In this document: positions 27,733-36,050 of the stretch, in pieces
Position numbering within the stretch: position 1 is the first letter of the stretch
Layout: each line of letters opens with the position of its first letter
From: an uncultured Aquimarina sp.
GTDB lineage: Bacteria; Bacteroidota; Bacteroidia; Flavobacteriales; Flavobacteriaceae
Direction: 5' to 3'
DNA: 64,000 bases
Assembly (NCBI GenBank): GCA_947489685.1
Contig: CANLEM010000002.1
Span: 806,001 to 870,000, forward strand
Notes under the pieces: model-generated
What the model saw: only the letters and a program-made list of their open reading frames with translations
Told to the model about the DNA's origin: nothing
Databases searched by the model: none
Made by a program: the position numbers and the translations under genes

Positions 27733-27761
27733 AAACGCAAGTCTTTAAAGCTTGCGTTTTT
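27733..27761 (+). terminator. Terminator of the PLP-enzyme gene
   Basis: Stem AAACGCAAG with CTTGCGTTT and a 9-nt loop, followed by T residues, 38 nt after the stop. Confidence 0.85.
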
Positions 27762-27968
27762 GCTTTAAAAAGTACAAAATGACGTAATCTACCAGATAAC
27801 GCAAAATTAAAACCCCTACCATAATCCATAGTACTTAGATTACAAACTAAAGCGATTTGTAATAAGGCCTCTGAAGAAAAAGATCCATTTTGAGCTTAAA
27901 TTCGTAGCTTAGAACCATTTATTAAACATAGCCCATTTTGGTGTTATACTATAAAATGAAACTTTTTT

Positions 27969-29705
27969 ATGAAAACAGTTCTACAAAACATAGAGAGTAA
28001 AGTAAGTAACAGAATAGGAGTTATTTCATTACTATTAGCATCATTAGGTTTACTCTCAAGTTTATTAACAATTTACACAGAATACTCTGAAGTAATAATT
28101 TGGCTTTCGTATTTTTTAAAATATGTAGACCTTAATATCATGAGGGTAGATATATTCGACATAAGAGGAGGTTCATTTACAGGAGGAGATACATTTAATG
28201 GTGATGGATTAAACCTTGCCTTTAATTTTATTTTTTTATTAGCTAGCATTATTTATTTATACTCCAAAAAGAAAGAAAAACACCTATTACAATTTGTATA
28301 TGCCGTTATTCATTTTTCTACATGGATATCCTTATTGATTTTCATTTTTAATCAGTTTAAGAGGTTTACGTTACTAGAACCGTTGGCAATTCCTTTTTTA
28401 ATTAGAAATCTAATTTTACTACTCTTAAGCTATATCATATTAAAAATTACAGATAAAAAATTAAGGAGCATCGTAAAAGATAATGAGTTCCCTGAAAGTG
28501 AAAAATCAAAATATATAAAAGCATCTAAGTATAAACGTTTTTTACATTTAATAATAGATAGTTTTCTTTATATAGGCCTAACATTTAATGCGTTTATAAT
28601 ATTGCCCCGTGATTTTCTAAATAGTTTGGTGCAATTACTTGGAGAAAGATATGCGTTAACCTTTTTATTCCTTTTCAGTTCAATAATTTACTATGTATTT
28701 TTTGAAGTATTGTTTCAGAGAACACCCGCCAAATACTTAACGCAAACTTTTGTAACAGGTACAGAAAAAATTGCAGTAAAGTCTGACACTATTTTAGCAA
28801 GATCATTTTCCAGAAAAATACCTTTCAATACATTTTCTTTTTTGGGAGATACTGGTTGGCATGACTCTATTTCTAAAACAAAAGTCTTGTCATTAAATGG
28901 AAATAAGCGCGATTATAAATATTTATTGGTACTACTTGCTATGGCTCTTTTTTTTCTTTTAAACTATCAGTTTAATGAGTTTAGGATAGATTATGTAACC
29001 TATAAAAAACAAAATGGAATTCTTGAAAGTGAAGTTAAAGCCATAGAATATAGCCTAGACAACTTAAGGGTAAATGATATTATTAGCTTAAAGCGTACAA
29101 GTGGTCATTATTATGATGCTTCTCATTTTCTTAAAGTTTTAAAAATTGAAGATGAATCTCTTACCATTGCAAAAATTGAAAAAACATACAAACAAAAAAC
29201 ATTAGAAGATATAGATTTTTTGTACGAACTAAATCCAGACAATTTTGAAAAAGTGCAAATTAGCAAAGATAATATAAGAAAAGGTATATGTAACGAATAT
29301 GGGTTTTTTAATGGGTATAATGACTGCGGTTTTAAGTATTTTGAAGATGAAGAAAACATGCGTATTTACTCTATAGATAATTCTTTTGAACCTGTAGTTC
29401 ATTTTGATTATATGTATCGCAATGGTAAAAACCGTATTACCATAGAGTTTGAAAGTCATGGTGTAACTTGCGAATTAGTAAAGGCAGAAGTATTACAAGG
29501 TGATGTAGAGATAAGTGCAAGATTACCACAAAAGATTACCACATTTAATTCTGATTTTAATTTATCGGTGATTTTTAAAGAAAAAGTTGGTGATTTTAAA
29601 TTGCTTTTGGTGTTTAAAAATGAAATTGATCAAAGTATTGACTATAAATATACTTTTGAATCAGATGGTGTATTTAAACTTAACCTTATGAAAGTACATG
29701 AGTAA
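27969..29705 (+). CDS. RDD-family membrane protein with large C-terminal domain
   Basis: The 578-residue protein has about six predicted membrane helices in its first 330 residues, among them LLASLGLLSSLLTIYTEY, LAFNFIFLLASIIYLY and YLLVLLAMALFFLLNY. The RDD core is recognised from YKRFLHLIIDSFLYIGLTF and the later FQRTPAKYLTQTFVTG, equivalent to the conserved R-x-P-x-K of the family. The last 230 residues are soluble and rich in charged and beta-forming residues, with no recognised domain. Some RDD proteins are proposed ion transporters, but the role here is unknown. It is a single gene with no clear operon partner. Confidence 0.75.
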   Translation: MKTVLQNIESKVSNRIGVISLLLASLGLLSSLLTIYTEYSEVIIWLSYFLKYVDLNIMRVDIFDIRGGSFTGGDTFNGDGLNLAFNFIFLLASIIYLYSKKKEKHLLQFVYAVIHFSTWISLLIFIFNQFKRFTLLEPLAIPFLIRNLILLLLSYIILKITDKKLRSIVKDNEFPESEKSKYIKASKYKRFLHLIIDSFLYIGLTFNAFIILPRDFLNSLVQLLGERYALTFLFLFSSIIYYVFFEVLFQRTPAKYLTQTFVTGTEKIAVKSDTILARSFSRKIPFNTFSFLGDTGWHDSISKTKVLSLNGNKRDYKYLLVLLAMALFFLLNYQFNEFRIDYVTYKKQNGILESEVKAIEYSLDNLRVNDIISLKRTSGHYYDASHFLKVLKIEDESLTIAKIEKTYKQKTLEDIDFLYELNPDNFEKVQISKDNIRKGICNEYGFFNGYNDCGFKYFEDEENMRIYSIDNSFEPVVHFDYMYRNGKNRITIEFESHGVTCELVKAEVLQGDVEISARLPQKITTFNSDFNLSVIFKEKVGDFKLLLVFKNEIDQSIDYKYTFESDGVFKLNLMKVHE

Positions 29706-29831
29706 TGGTCTACTCTACTAGCGCTCTAAAGCTAATACCAGAGACCGGTTAAGAATATAAAATCCATAAAACGATTTAAAAATAAAGCATAACATTGTAG
29801 TAAAATCTATTTTACACTGACCGACTATGTA

Positions 29832-29869
29832 AAGTCCCGTTTTATTAAAAATTTAATAAAACGGGACTT
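29832..29869. terminator. 18-bp perfect hairpin between convergent genes
   Basis: Positions 29832-29849 pair perfectly with 29852-29869 around a 2-nt loop. The outer arm AAGTCCCG/CGGGACTT is GC-rich and the inner part A/T-rich. It lies between the RDD gene (+) and the collagen-like lipoprotein gene (-). It probably terminates both, though neither flank has a long T-run. Confidence 0.6.
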
Positions 29870-29894
29870 GTAATTCTGTCTTGTTTATCTTGTT

Positions 29895-30485
29895 CTATTC
29901 TTTTGAGATGTTAAACAATTCAACAATCTCCTCATATGACATAGATGCATAATCTATCGATGATTTTGCTACTCCCCCAGGGATGATAACATACCTAAAG
30001 TCATCGAAAAAAGTGAATAAATTAGTGCCCCCGTCCAAAGTAGACACTTGGATTCTTAAAGAACTACCTCCAACAAAATTTGATACCTGAAAACCGTAGT
30101 ATTCATCTTGCGAAGCAAGTATGTACGGCAATGGAGATATCTCAGAAACTATTACGTTTACTTCGCGGCGTCCATAAACCAATAATACATCTTCGGCTAG
30201 GTTAAATTCGACTAGATTAAATGTCTCTAATAATTGAGTATTGGTCTCTGCCGCTACATTCGTTTCAAAATCCCTGGGGATCCATTCTGAATAGATAACA
30301 TTAGCTGTTCCCGTTTCTCCTTGCTCACCTTGTTCTCCGGTTTCTCCCTGTTCACCAGGCAATCCTTGCTCTCCCTGTGTTCCTTGGGGTCCTATAGCTC
30401 CATCTTCACCATCAGAACATGAAAAAATTAAACCCATTAACGTACATGCAATTATAATTCGCATTAAACTTTTTTTTGCTTTCAT
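29895..30485 (-). CDS. Collagen-like Gly-X-Y surface lipoprotein 1
   Basis: The 196-residue protein has a lipoprotein signal with the lipobox in [14 protein letters not shown] (Cys near residue 23). About ten Gly-X-Y triplets rich in Glu, Gln and Pro follow (residues 26-60), then the motif [13 protein letters not shown] and a C-terminal beta domain ending [10 protein letters not shown] and [15 protein letters not shown]. It is paralogous over its whole length to the protein at 33779-34375. The acidic residues after Cys suggest surface exposure. Similar short collagen-like lipoproteins occur in Flavobacteriaceae without a known function. The promoter carries the shared 34-bp element described at 30513-30574. 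Confidence 0.85.
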   Translation of the reverse strand: MKAKKSLMRIIIACTLMGLIFSCSDGEDGAIGPQGTQGEQGLPGEQGETGEQGEQGETGTANVIYSEWIPRDFETNVAAETNTQLLETFNLVEFNLAEDVLLVYGRREVNVIVSEISPLPYILASQDEYYGFQVSNFVGGSSLRIQVSTLDGGTNLFTFFDDFRYVIIPGGVAKSSIDYASMSYEEIVELFNISKE

Positions 30486-30512
30486 TTTACTAATTTTTAA
30501 AAGTTAATACTG

Positions 30513-30574
30513 CAAACCTAACTGGGGAAGTACCTTGAGATATCCGAAAAGTTTGAATTTCAAAGAATCCGGAC
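30513..30574 (-). promoter_or_regulatory. Promoter with shared 34-bp operator, copy A
   Basis: The minus-strand -7 box TAGGTTTG (30513-30520) is preceded, after exactly 20 nt, by a 34-bp element (30541-30574). The element has a central palindrome TTTGAAATTCAAA (30552-30564) and outer arms GTCC/GGA. It differs from copy B at 3 of 34 positions. There is no -33 TTG, which suggests an activator-dependent promoter. Confidence 0.8.
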
Positions 30575-30646
30575 GTTTTTGGGGAGATTAAACTCCGTAT
30601 CATTATTTAAGCCTCGGGTTTATGCGGTTTTTGATTGTTGAAGATG

Positions 30647-31273
30647 TTAATCCAAATTCTCTTTACAAGCTATTACTTGTTTTACATCCTCTTCTAAACC
30701 ATATCTCACCCACAAGGAAATATCTTTTTTTAATGCTAATGCATTTTGACCGGACTGAATATATTTTTTAATAGACAAAACTATCGCATCATTGTCATCT
30801 TTTATTTTCAATATTGATTTCCCCCCAGGTATACTATAATCACCTTCATATTCATAACAAAAAACCAATACCTTATCTCCTTTTTTTAAATTTTGTTCAT
30901 GAAAGCATGTCGAAACAAAGAATTTGTGCGCTCTATACGAGTTTTTCTTTACTGCCCTAGAAGTAAGTACTTCGTCAATTCTTATGATCCCTTTTTGGGG
31001 AACGTATAGCAAATCTTCATTCTGAATAGGCTCATCAATATCGCCAACTGTTCCTAAAAAAACTAATGAATATGTACTGCCACAATATCCAATAAATGGT
31101 CCAGATTGAGGCCACCAATAGGTGTATCCCACCTTGAGGGTATCATTTATTGATGTCTCCTGATGATTGGTTTTTGTGTCTAGTACTGCTAGGGCAGGAG
31201 CATTACTTTTGTTCGAATTTACACAAGAAATAGTAATAAAATATATTGCTATAATTTGATATATTCTTTTCAT
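30647..31273 (-). CDS. Lipoprotein of unknown function
   Basis: From ATG 31271-31273 the protein is 208 residues with signal peptide MKRIYQIIAIYFITISC and the lipidated Cys at residue 17. The mature part has four further Cys (in GYCGSTY, VSTCFHE, VFCYEYE and VIACKEN) that could form disulphides. No known domain is recognised. It contains a probable beta domain (LLYVPQKGIIRIDEVL) followed by a helical tail. It is the last of four same-strand genes with gaps of 12-35 nt (kelch, lipoprotein, SIMPL, this one) and is probably part of that operon. Confidence 0.7.
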   Translation of the reverse strand: MKRIYQIIAIYFITISCVNSNKSNAPALAVLDTKTNHQETSINDTLKVGYTYWWPQSGPFIGYCGSTYSLVFLGTVGDIDEPIQNEDLLYVPQKGIIRIDEVLTSRAVKKNSYRAHKFFVSTCFHEQNLKKGDKVLVFCYEYEGDYSIPGGKSILKIKDDNDAIVLSIKKYIQSGQNALALKKDISLWVRYGLEEDVKQVIACKENLD

Positions 31274-31308
31274 AGTATACTGTGGTTTCATTTTTTAAAT
31301 AAACACAT

Positions 31309-31914
31309 TTACTCTAGCAAAAATGTAGCTTTCACATAGTGTTTTTGAGGTTCTTTTGGCCTAGTGGTGTTATAGTATTTTGATTGCCTATTATCCAATG
31401 TTTCTATTTTTTGAACACCACCAATCTTTTTATTGATATTTTTGGCGATCAGCATAGCTTTATTCATTGCATCCTGTATGGCTATAGTATCTAATGCTGC
31501 AATTTCGGTATTTGTATCTTCATTTGATATTATATCAATCCAAATAATTGTTACTCCTTTTATAAGCTGTCCAAACATTTTCTCCACTTCTTCAAAAGAT
31601 GTTGTTGTATAGTAATAATACGAATTTGTACGATAGTTAAGGCCGGTAATAGCATATAATTTATTTTCTTTAAACTTTTTAAAATCTATACCTATACTAT
31701 TCAATTTACTTTTATATTCTTCGATAATTTGAGGTCTCTTCTTGGATTCTATATTTTGATATGTGTCAGCCACTATATCTTTAATTTCAATATTAACAAC
31801 GTACTCTTTAATAGTTGTTTTTTTGATTGCCTCGCCAGTTACTGTGATCGTATTTTGTTGTTGTCCAAAAATTGGAGTGGCACATAATAATATGCCTATA
31901 ATTATTTTTTTCAT
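31309..31914 (-). CDS. Exported SIMPL (DUF541) domain protein
   Basis: The 201-residue protein has a signal peptide (MKKIIIGILLCATPIFGQ) and begins its mature part with ITVTGEAIKKTTIKEYVVNIEI, the N-terminal strand pair of SIMPL/DUF541. The family's later helical part appears as AIQDAMNKAMLIAKNINKKIGG. Proteins of this family are periplasmic, and some oligomerise into channel-like assemblies. Their biochemical role is unclear. It is shorter than many members (often 220-250 residues), with a compact middle. It sits between two lipoprotein genes in the same operon. Confidence 0.78.
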   Translation of the reverse strand: MKKIIIGILLCATPIFGQQQNTITVTGEAIKKTTIKEYVVNIEIKDIVADTYQNIESKKRPQIIEEYKSKLNSIGIDFKKFKENKLYAITGLNYRTNSYYYYTTTSFEEVEKMFGQLIKGVTIIWIDIISNEDTNTEIAALDTIAIQDAMNKAMLIAKNINKKIGGVQKIETLDNRQSKYYNTTRPKEPQKHYVKATFLLE

Positions 31915-31942
31915 GTCTTTTTCTCTTATGTTAATGTATATA

Positions 31943-32632
31943 TTAATCTAAATCGAATCTAAAAATCCCTTCAAGATCTTGGATTTCATCTTGATCATTT
32001 AAACTCGAACCATAGCTTCCCGAAAATCTCGGTGTATTACCAACAGAAATATAACCCACCATGATAAAACCATTTGCGGCCATATCATCTATACGCGTAG
32101 CAATAACCCTTGAACCGTCAATTATCCATTCTCCATCAAAAGAAAGATCAGGCGTATCCACATTTTTCATAGTAAATGTTCCATCATTTAAAAAGGTTAA
32201 AAAATAATTCTGTGGTATTGTCGAAAAATCTGGTTCGTCTGAGATGTCTTCCAAAAAACCTCCTTTAAAAGAACCTTCTTCAAATTTGTTCTCTATCGTA
32301 ATTTCGAATCTAGCTGTACTTGTTGAGTTTTTTGCTTCAATCACAAATGGAAAAGAACCCAGAGGTAATCTATTACCCCACGAAATAACACCTGTATCTT
32401 CATCAAAAAACACTATAGGCCTGTTTAAAATCTCAGTTGTTGAAGAAATCGAGAGTGCCCCTATTTCTCCTTGCCAATCCAAAACCAAAGGAGCAACTTC
32501 TGCTTCATTTAGATAAAGATTCTCAAATACTTTAGGGTATTCTAATCGAATATTTCCCGAATCATCATCATTACTACACGCACATATTAGCCCGATTAAC
32601 GCAATGATTATGTTTATTTTTATTGTTTTCAT
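31943..32632 (-). CDS. Lipoprotein with beta-sandwich-like domain
   Basis: The 229-residue protein has a lipoprotein signal with Cys at residue 19 in IGLICACSNDDDSG and the acidic surface-export stretch after it. The N-terminal part, with a cadherin-like region GALSISSTTEILN...FEITIENKF, precedes a C-terminal lipocalin-like region (NYFLTFLNDGTFTMKN, FDGEWIIDGSRVIA). I do not recognise a named family. It starts 12 nt after the kelch lipoprotein gene, so it is co-transcribed. Confidence 0.72.
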   Translation of the reverse strand: MKTIKINIIIALIGLICACSNDDDSGNIRLEYPKVFENLYLNEAEVAPLVLDWQGEIGALSISSTTEILNRPIVFFDEDTGVISWGNRLPLGSFPFVIEAKNSTSTARFEITIENKFEEGSFKGGFLEDISDEPDFSTIPQNYFLTFLNDGTFTMKNVDTPDLSFDGEWIIDGSRVIATRIDDMAANGFIMVGYISVGNTPRFSGSYGSSLNDQDEIQDLEGIFRFDLD

Positions 32633-32644
32633 TTTTTCTATTTT

Positions 32645-33655
32645 TTATTCAAAAGACCACACATCGGTATAAAAATCATAGTAGTTTCCTAGATCTAATC
32701 CATATCCATTAATCACCCATAACTTTTTATCATAATATAACGAGGTGTGCTCTGTTCTTTCGGGGTAATTTTTAGAAGCCTTAGCTTCGATCCAGTTTAT
32801 ACCATCGGTACTAAACCAGATATCATTAAAATATTTAAAATCATTATTTCGTGTTCCGGCGGTGAGCCACATTCCTTTTTTATTGGCCGTTAATGCATGA
32901 TCTCTTCTAGGTAGAAAATTTGCATTTGCAGTAGCAATAAACCATTGATAACCATTTGGAGAATACCATACATCATTTAAGAAATTATTATTTATATCAT
33001 ATCCACCAACTACCCAAATCTTATTATCGTAAACGGTTACTGCGTGATCTCTTCGTTCTCCAAAAGGGGCGAGGTTGGTAGCCAAACTCCAGTTTATACC
33101 ATCACCACTTACCCAAACATCTCCTTTTTCTACCCCATTTTCATGACCTCCGATTACAAACATTCTCCCATTTAAAGTTGCCATCCCATGACCAGATCGT
33201 GGAGAGAAAGCAGCGTTATCTGTTGCCAAATTCCATTGTTTACCATCTTCGGAGTACCATACATCATTCATAGCGGTACTTACCCGACCTCCCGTTATCC
33301 ACATCTTTCCATTTGCTACCGTAGCCGCATGATTTGCTCGTTCCGAAAAAGTGGCGTTTTTTGTAGCAGCAACCCAATCTGTTCCATTAGTACTAAACCA
33401 AGCGTCGTTATAATAAATACCTGGTCCATTACCCGCTATTACCCACATCTTTTTATCAAAGACCAACGAGGTGTGCCGTGCTCTCCCACCAAAAGGAGTT
33501 TCTTTAGCGACAAGTGTGGATTTAAGTTTTTTAGTCTTTAGAGGCAACATTTTGGAAGCTGTCATATCTGATTTTTCAATTGCTTCTTCTTCAATATCAC
33601 AAGACATCACCGTCAAGCACATCATTGCTAAAATTATATATATCTTATTTTTCAT
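32645..33655 (-). CDS. Kelch-repeat lipoprotein
   Basis: The 336-residue protein has a lipoprotein signal with Cys at residue 19 (MMCLTVMSCDIEEEA), then six repeats of about 50 residues of the form R-x-x-H-x-x-x-x-x-x-x-K-x-W-x-x-G-G...NDVW-S-x-DG-x-x-W. This predicts a six-bladed kelch-type beta-propeller filling the mature protein. Such surface propellers usually bind proteins or glycans; the ligand is unknown. It is the first gene of a four-gene unit and follows collagen-like lipoprotein 2 after a hairpin with a T-run, so it may be expressed by read-through. Confidence 0.85.
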   Translation of the reverse strand: MKNKIYIILAMMCLTVMSCDIEEEAIEKSDMTASKMLPLKTKKLKSTLVAKETPFGGRARHTSLVFDKKMWVIAGNGPGIYYNDAWFSTNGTDWVAATKNATFSERANHAATVANGKMWITGGRVSTAMNDVWYSEDGKQWNLATDNAAFSPRSGHGMATLNGRMFVIGGHENGVEKGDVWVSGDGINWSLATNLAPFGERRDHAVTVYDNKIWVVGGYDINNNFLNDVWYSPNGYQWFIATANANFLPRRDHALTANKKGMWLTAGTRNNDFKYFNDIWFSTDGINWIEAKASKNYPERTEHTSLYYDKKLWVINGYGLDLGNYYDFYTDVWSFE

Positions 33656-33679
33656 TTTTATTTGATTTTGTATTGTTTC

Positions 33680-33718
33680 AAAAACCCTTCAGATTAACTA
33701 TTTACAGTGTCTGAAGGG
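33680..33718 (-). terminator. Terminator or attenuator after collagen-like lipoprotein 2
   Basis: On the minus strand CCCTTCAGA pairs with TCTGAAGGG (9 bp, 16-nt loop) and is followed by TTTTT. Since no separate promoter is evident for the kelch gene just downstream, partial termination would set the ratio between the abundant first lipoprotein and the four genes after it. Confidence 0.72.
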
Positions 33719-33778
33719 CATAGTCAAAATTTAAATGGGGTAAACACTATGGATGTCTCCATTATAAAACTCAATTCA

Positions 33779-34375
33779 TTATTCTGGGATATTAAATAGG
33801 ATAGTAATTTGTTGATAAGACATTGTAGTATAATTTACTTTAGATTTTACTGTTCCTGGTGCACTAGGAGCAGCTGGTATTCCTCCAGGTATTAGTACAT
33901 AACGATACTCATCAAAAAGGGTTTCTCCTACGGATCCTCCATCGGTTGATCCAACTGATATACCTAATTCTCCGGGACCTTCTGCTCTATAGCGGTAAGA
34001 TTGTTGTCTTGATCCAAAGTAATCGATAGGTAATGGTATAACATCTTGATCATTAGTAATATCTTGAGGTTTTGTTTTGCCATAAACAAGGATTACTCCT
34101 CGATCAATAATTTCATCTGTTAAGGATGGTGCGTCAATAATGAATGAGGAGCCCGTTGCTATAATATTAGCATCAAACTCTGAAGGGATCCAGTCTGAAT
34201 ATATCACATTTGCCGTTCCTGTGTCTCCTTGCTCTCCTGTTGGTCCCTGTTCTCCTTGTTCTCCTGCTTGACCTTCTGGTCCAATAGCGCCATCTTCTCC
34301 ATCTGAACATGAAAATAGGGAAATTGATATCACAAGTATCCAACTTAACTTCACTAAATTTTTCATTGCCGTCAT
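33779..34375 (-). CDS. Collagen-like Gly-X-Y surface lipoprotein 2
   Basis: From ATG 34373-34375 (MTAMKNLV) the protein is 198 residues; ATG 34364-34366 is the alternative. The lipobox Cys lies in [13 protein letters not shown]. Eight or nine Gly-X-Y triplets follow, then [13 protein letters not shown] and a C-terminal domain with YRYVLIPGG and TMSYQQITILFNI. It is paralogous to 29895-30485, including the leader DNA: the 34-bp element lies 56 nt from the start codon in both genes. A start further upstream (34453) would lie between the -7 box and the operator and is impossible if this promoter is used. Confidence 0.85.
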   Translation of the reverse strand: MTAMKNLVKLSWILVISISLFSCSDGEDGAIGPEGQAGEQGEQGPTGEQGDTGTANVIYSDWIPSEFDANIIATGSSFIIDAPSLTDEIIDRGVILVYGKTKPQDITNDQDVIPLPIDYFGSRQQSYRYRAEGPGELGISVGSTDGGSVGETLFDEYRYVLIPGGIPAAPSAPGTVKSKVNYTTMSYQQITILFNIPE

Positions 34376-34402
34376 TTTAATTGTTTTTAAAAGTTTAGAC
34401 AA

Positions 34403-34464
34403 CAAACCTAGTGAGGGTAGTATTTTTGAATATCCAGAAAGTTTGAATTTCAAAGAATTCGGAC
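34403..34464 (-). promoter_or_regulatory. Promoter with shared 34-bp operator, copy B
   Basis: The minus-strand -7 box TAGGTTTG (34403-34410) lies 20 nt from the 34-bp element at 34431-34464. The central palindrome is at 34442-34454. The element differs from copy C at 1 of 34 positions. Confidence 0.82.
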
Positions 34465-34542
34465 TTATTTAAAGGGATTTACTGGTGAAGACAAAAGGTA
34501 AAATCCCTATTTTGGAGAAAATCAATAATCGCTATTTTAATC

Positions 34543-35901
34543 TTATCTATCCCTGACATTATTGTTCTTTGCTCTTACCCATATCCAAAAACCAATTCCC
34601 AAAATACCCAATAGCATTAAAGCAACTACCCAGTATTTTATTTTTTCATGCTTTTTTTTCTCCTTACCACTATTATCAATTGGAGTTCTTTCTTCTTTTA
34701 TTAAATCTTTCTCAAATAAACTATCTATGCTTTTTTTTGCTGCACTATTTAAGAGTATATTTTGTTTTGGAATAGGTCGATAATCTATAATTTTTCCAAT
34801 AGTAGTATCCTTTGCATGTCGTCTTGTAATATCACTTTCTTCTCCATTACCCCTTTGAATTCTTACTCCTATCATTGGTTTCACATAATATTTTACATCA
34901 AATTCATGTTCTGGGTTTTTACCGGTTAATATCCAACTCATTTCGTCTTCTCGTATCTCACTGTAATACTTATTTCCTTCTTCAATCTCTTCTTTCAACA
35001 ATTCTTCTAAATCATATAAGCTGAATTTTTTACCTCTTTTTTTTGTGTATTGATGATAAAGTACTGATGTAATCTTTTTTCTATAAACCTCCTTTGTTTG
35101 CTCATTTTCAAAATTATAAGAGGCTTTAAAATAAGCTCTAGCTGCTAATTGTCTTGCTCCTTCTTTTCTTGCTGCTCCCATCAACAGATCTCCCAATACT
35201 TCTAATAAAATGGGAGAATCATGATTACCAAATTTCATCATTCCCAAAATACCAATAATGGCCTTTTCTAGTTCTTTTTTGGATAATTTTCTCTTTGATT
35301 TTTCATTACCTTCAATATGTTTATCTACCAAAAAAGTATAAAAATTATCCTCTAGGTAAGGCTTAGGCAAACAAGCCAAGCAAGTTCTAAATTTGGACGA
35401 TAATGGAAAAGGTATCTCGCCATCTTTCATCTTACTAAGAACATATTGAGCAACATACTGTTGATATATTTCTCTTCCAAAATGCGCATTGGGATTGATT
35501 TCTATTGCTTTTTCTATATATTGAATTCCTTTAGAAAACTGTCCATCATGTAAATAAAACGTGCCCAAATTTGCATACGTTTCATATTTTCCGGGTAGGA
35601 TTTGTTCTTTTTTTAGTATAATTTCTATTGCCTTTTTATGATCTCCAATCTTTGAATATGAAACGGCCAAATCATCAAACAGGGTGAGGCTATCTGGAAA
35701 AATTTTGAGCTTTTCTTCTCTATCTTTTATTCTCCAATAATAAAACTCTGATGAATGTCGAAGAAACTTTCCCGAAATCAATTCGATTACACTAGGAAAT
35801 TGTTGCCTTTCCATTTCAATGGTATCATAATCCCAAAAACAGGGAAAAACAACAAAAAAATTTGCAATTAGAAATAGGATTGTGATTTTAGTACGGTTCA
35901 T
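34543..35901 (-). CDS. TPR protein anchored by N- and C-terminal hydrophobic segments
   Basis: The 452-residue protein begins with a hydrophobic signal or anchor (ITILFLIANFFVVFPCF). TPR-like repeats follow at about residues 60-150 (LAVSYSKIGDHKKAIEIILK, LGTFYLHDGQFSKGIQYIEK, AIEINPNAHFG). A long middle region has no recognised domain, although it contains a CLACLPKPY motif. The protein ends with a membrane helix (YWVVALMLLGILGIGFWIWV) and a short basic tail, so most of it is predicted to lie outside the cytoplasm. It lies between two operator-bearing lipoprotein units and is probably transcribed from a promoter of its own, since a terminator precedes it. Confidence 0.75.
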   Translation of the reverse strand: MNRTKITILFLIANFFVVFPCFWDYDTIEMERQQFPSVIELISGKFLRHSSEFYYWRIKDREEKLKIFPDSLTLFDDLAVSYSKIGDHKKAIEIILKKEQILPGKYETYANLGTFYLHDGQFSKGIQYIEKAIEINPNAHFGREIYQQYVAQYVLSKMKDGEIPFPLSSKFRTCLACLPKPYLEDNFYTFLVDKHIEGNEKSKRKLSKKELEKAIIGILGMMKFGNHDSPILLEVLGDLLMGAARKEGARQLAARAYFKASYNFENEQTKEVYRKKITSVLYHQYTKKRGKKFSLYDLEELLKEEIEEGNKYYSEIREDEMSWILTGKNPEHEFDVKYYVKPMIGVRIQRGNGEESDITRRHAKDTTIGKIIDYRPIPKQNILLNSAAKKSIDSLFEKDLIKEERTPIDNSGKEKKKHEKIKYWVVALMLLGILGIGFWIWVRAKNNNVRDR

Positions 35902-35938
35902 CTCTTAAATATACGTATTATACTTATTGCTATATTAT

Positions 35939-35984
35939 AAAAAAAGATCCCCATCACTATAGTTTAGGCTAGTTAATGAGGATC
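35939..35984 (-). terminator. Terminator of the propeller lipoprotein gene
   Basis: On the minus strand GATCCTCAT pairs with ATGGGGATC (one U-G wobble), followed by a T-run of at least seven. It isolates the 36051-37613 gene from the TPR gene downstream. Confidence 0.78.
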
Positions 35985-36050
35985 CATGGGTAATGAAAAG
36001 CAATTGGACAAAAAAACTTAATCATTACGTATTCAGAGGTAGAGTTACTC

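Noticed and set aside
34376..34453. Upstream ATG for collagen-like lipoprotein 2
   Set aside because: The extension crosses the -7 box and the spacer of promoter B and lacks similarity to the paralogue.
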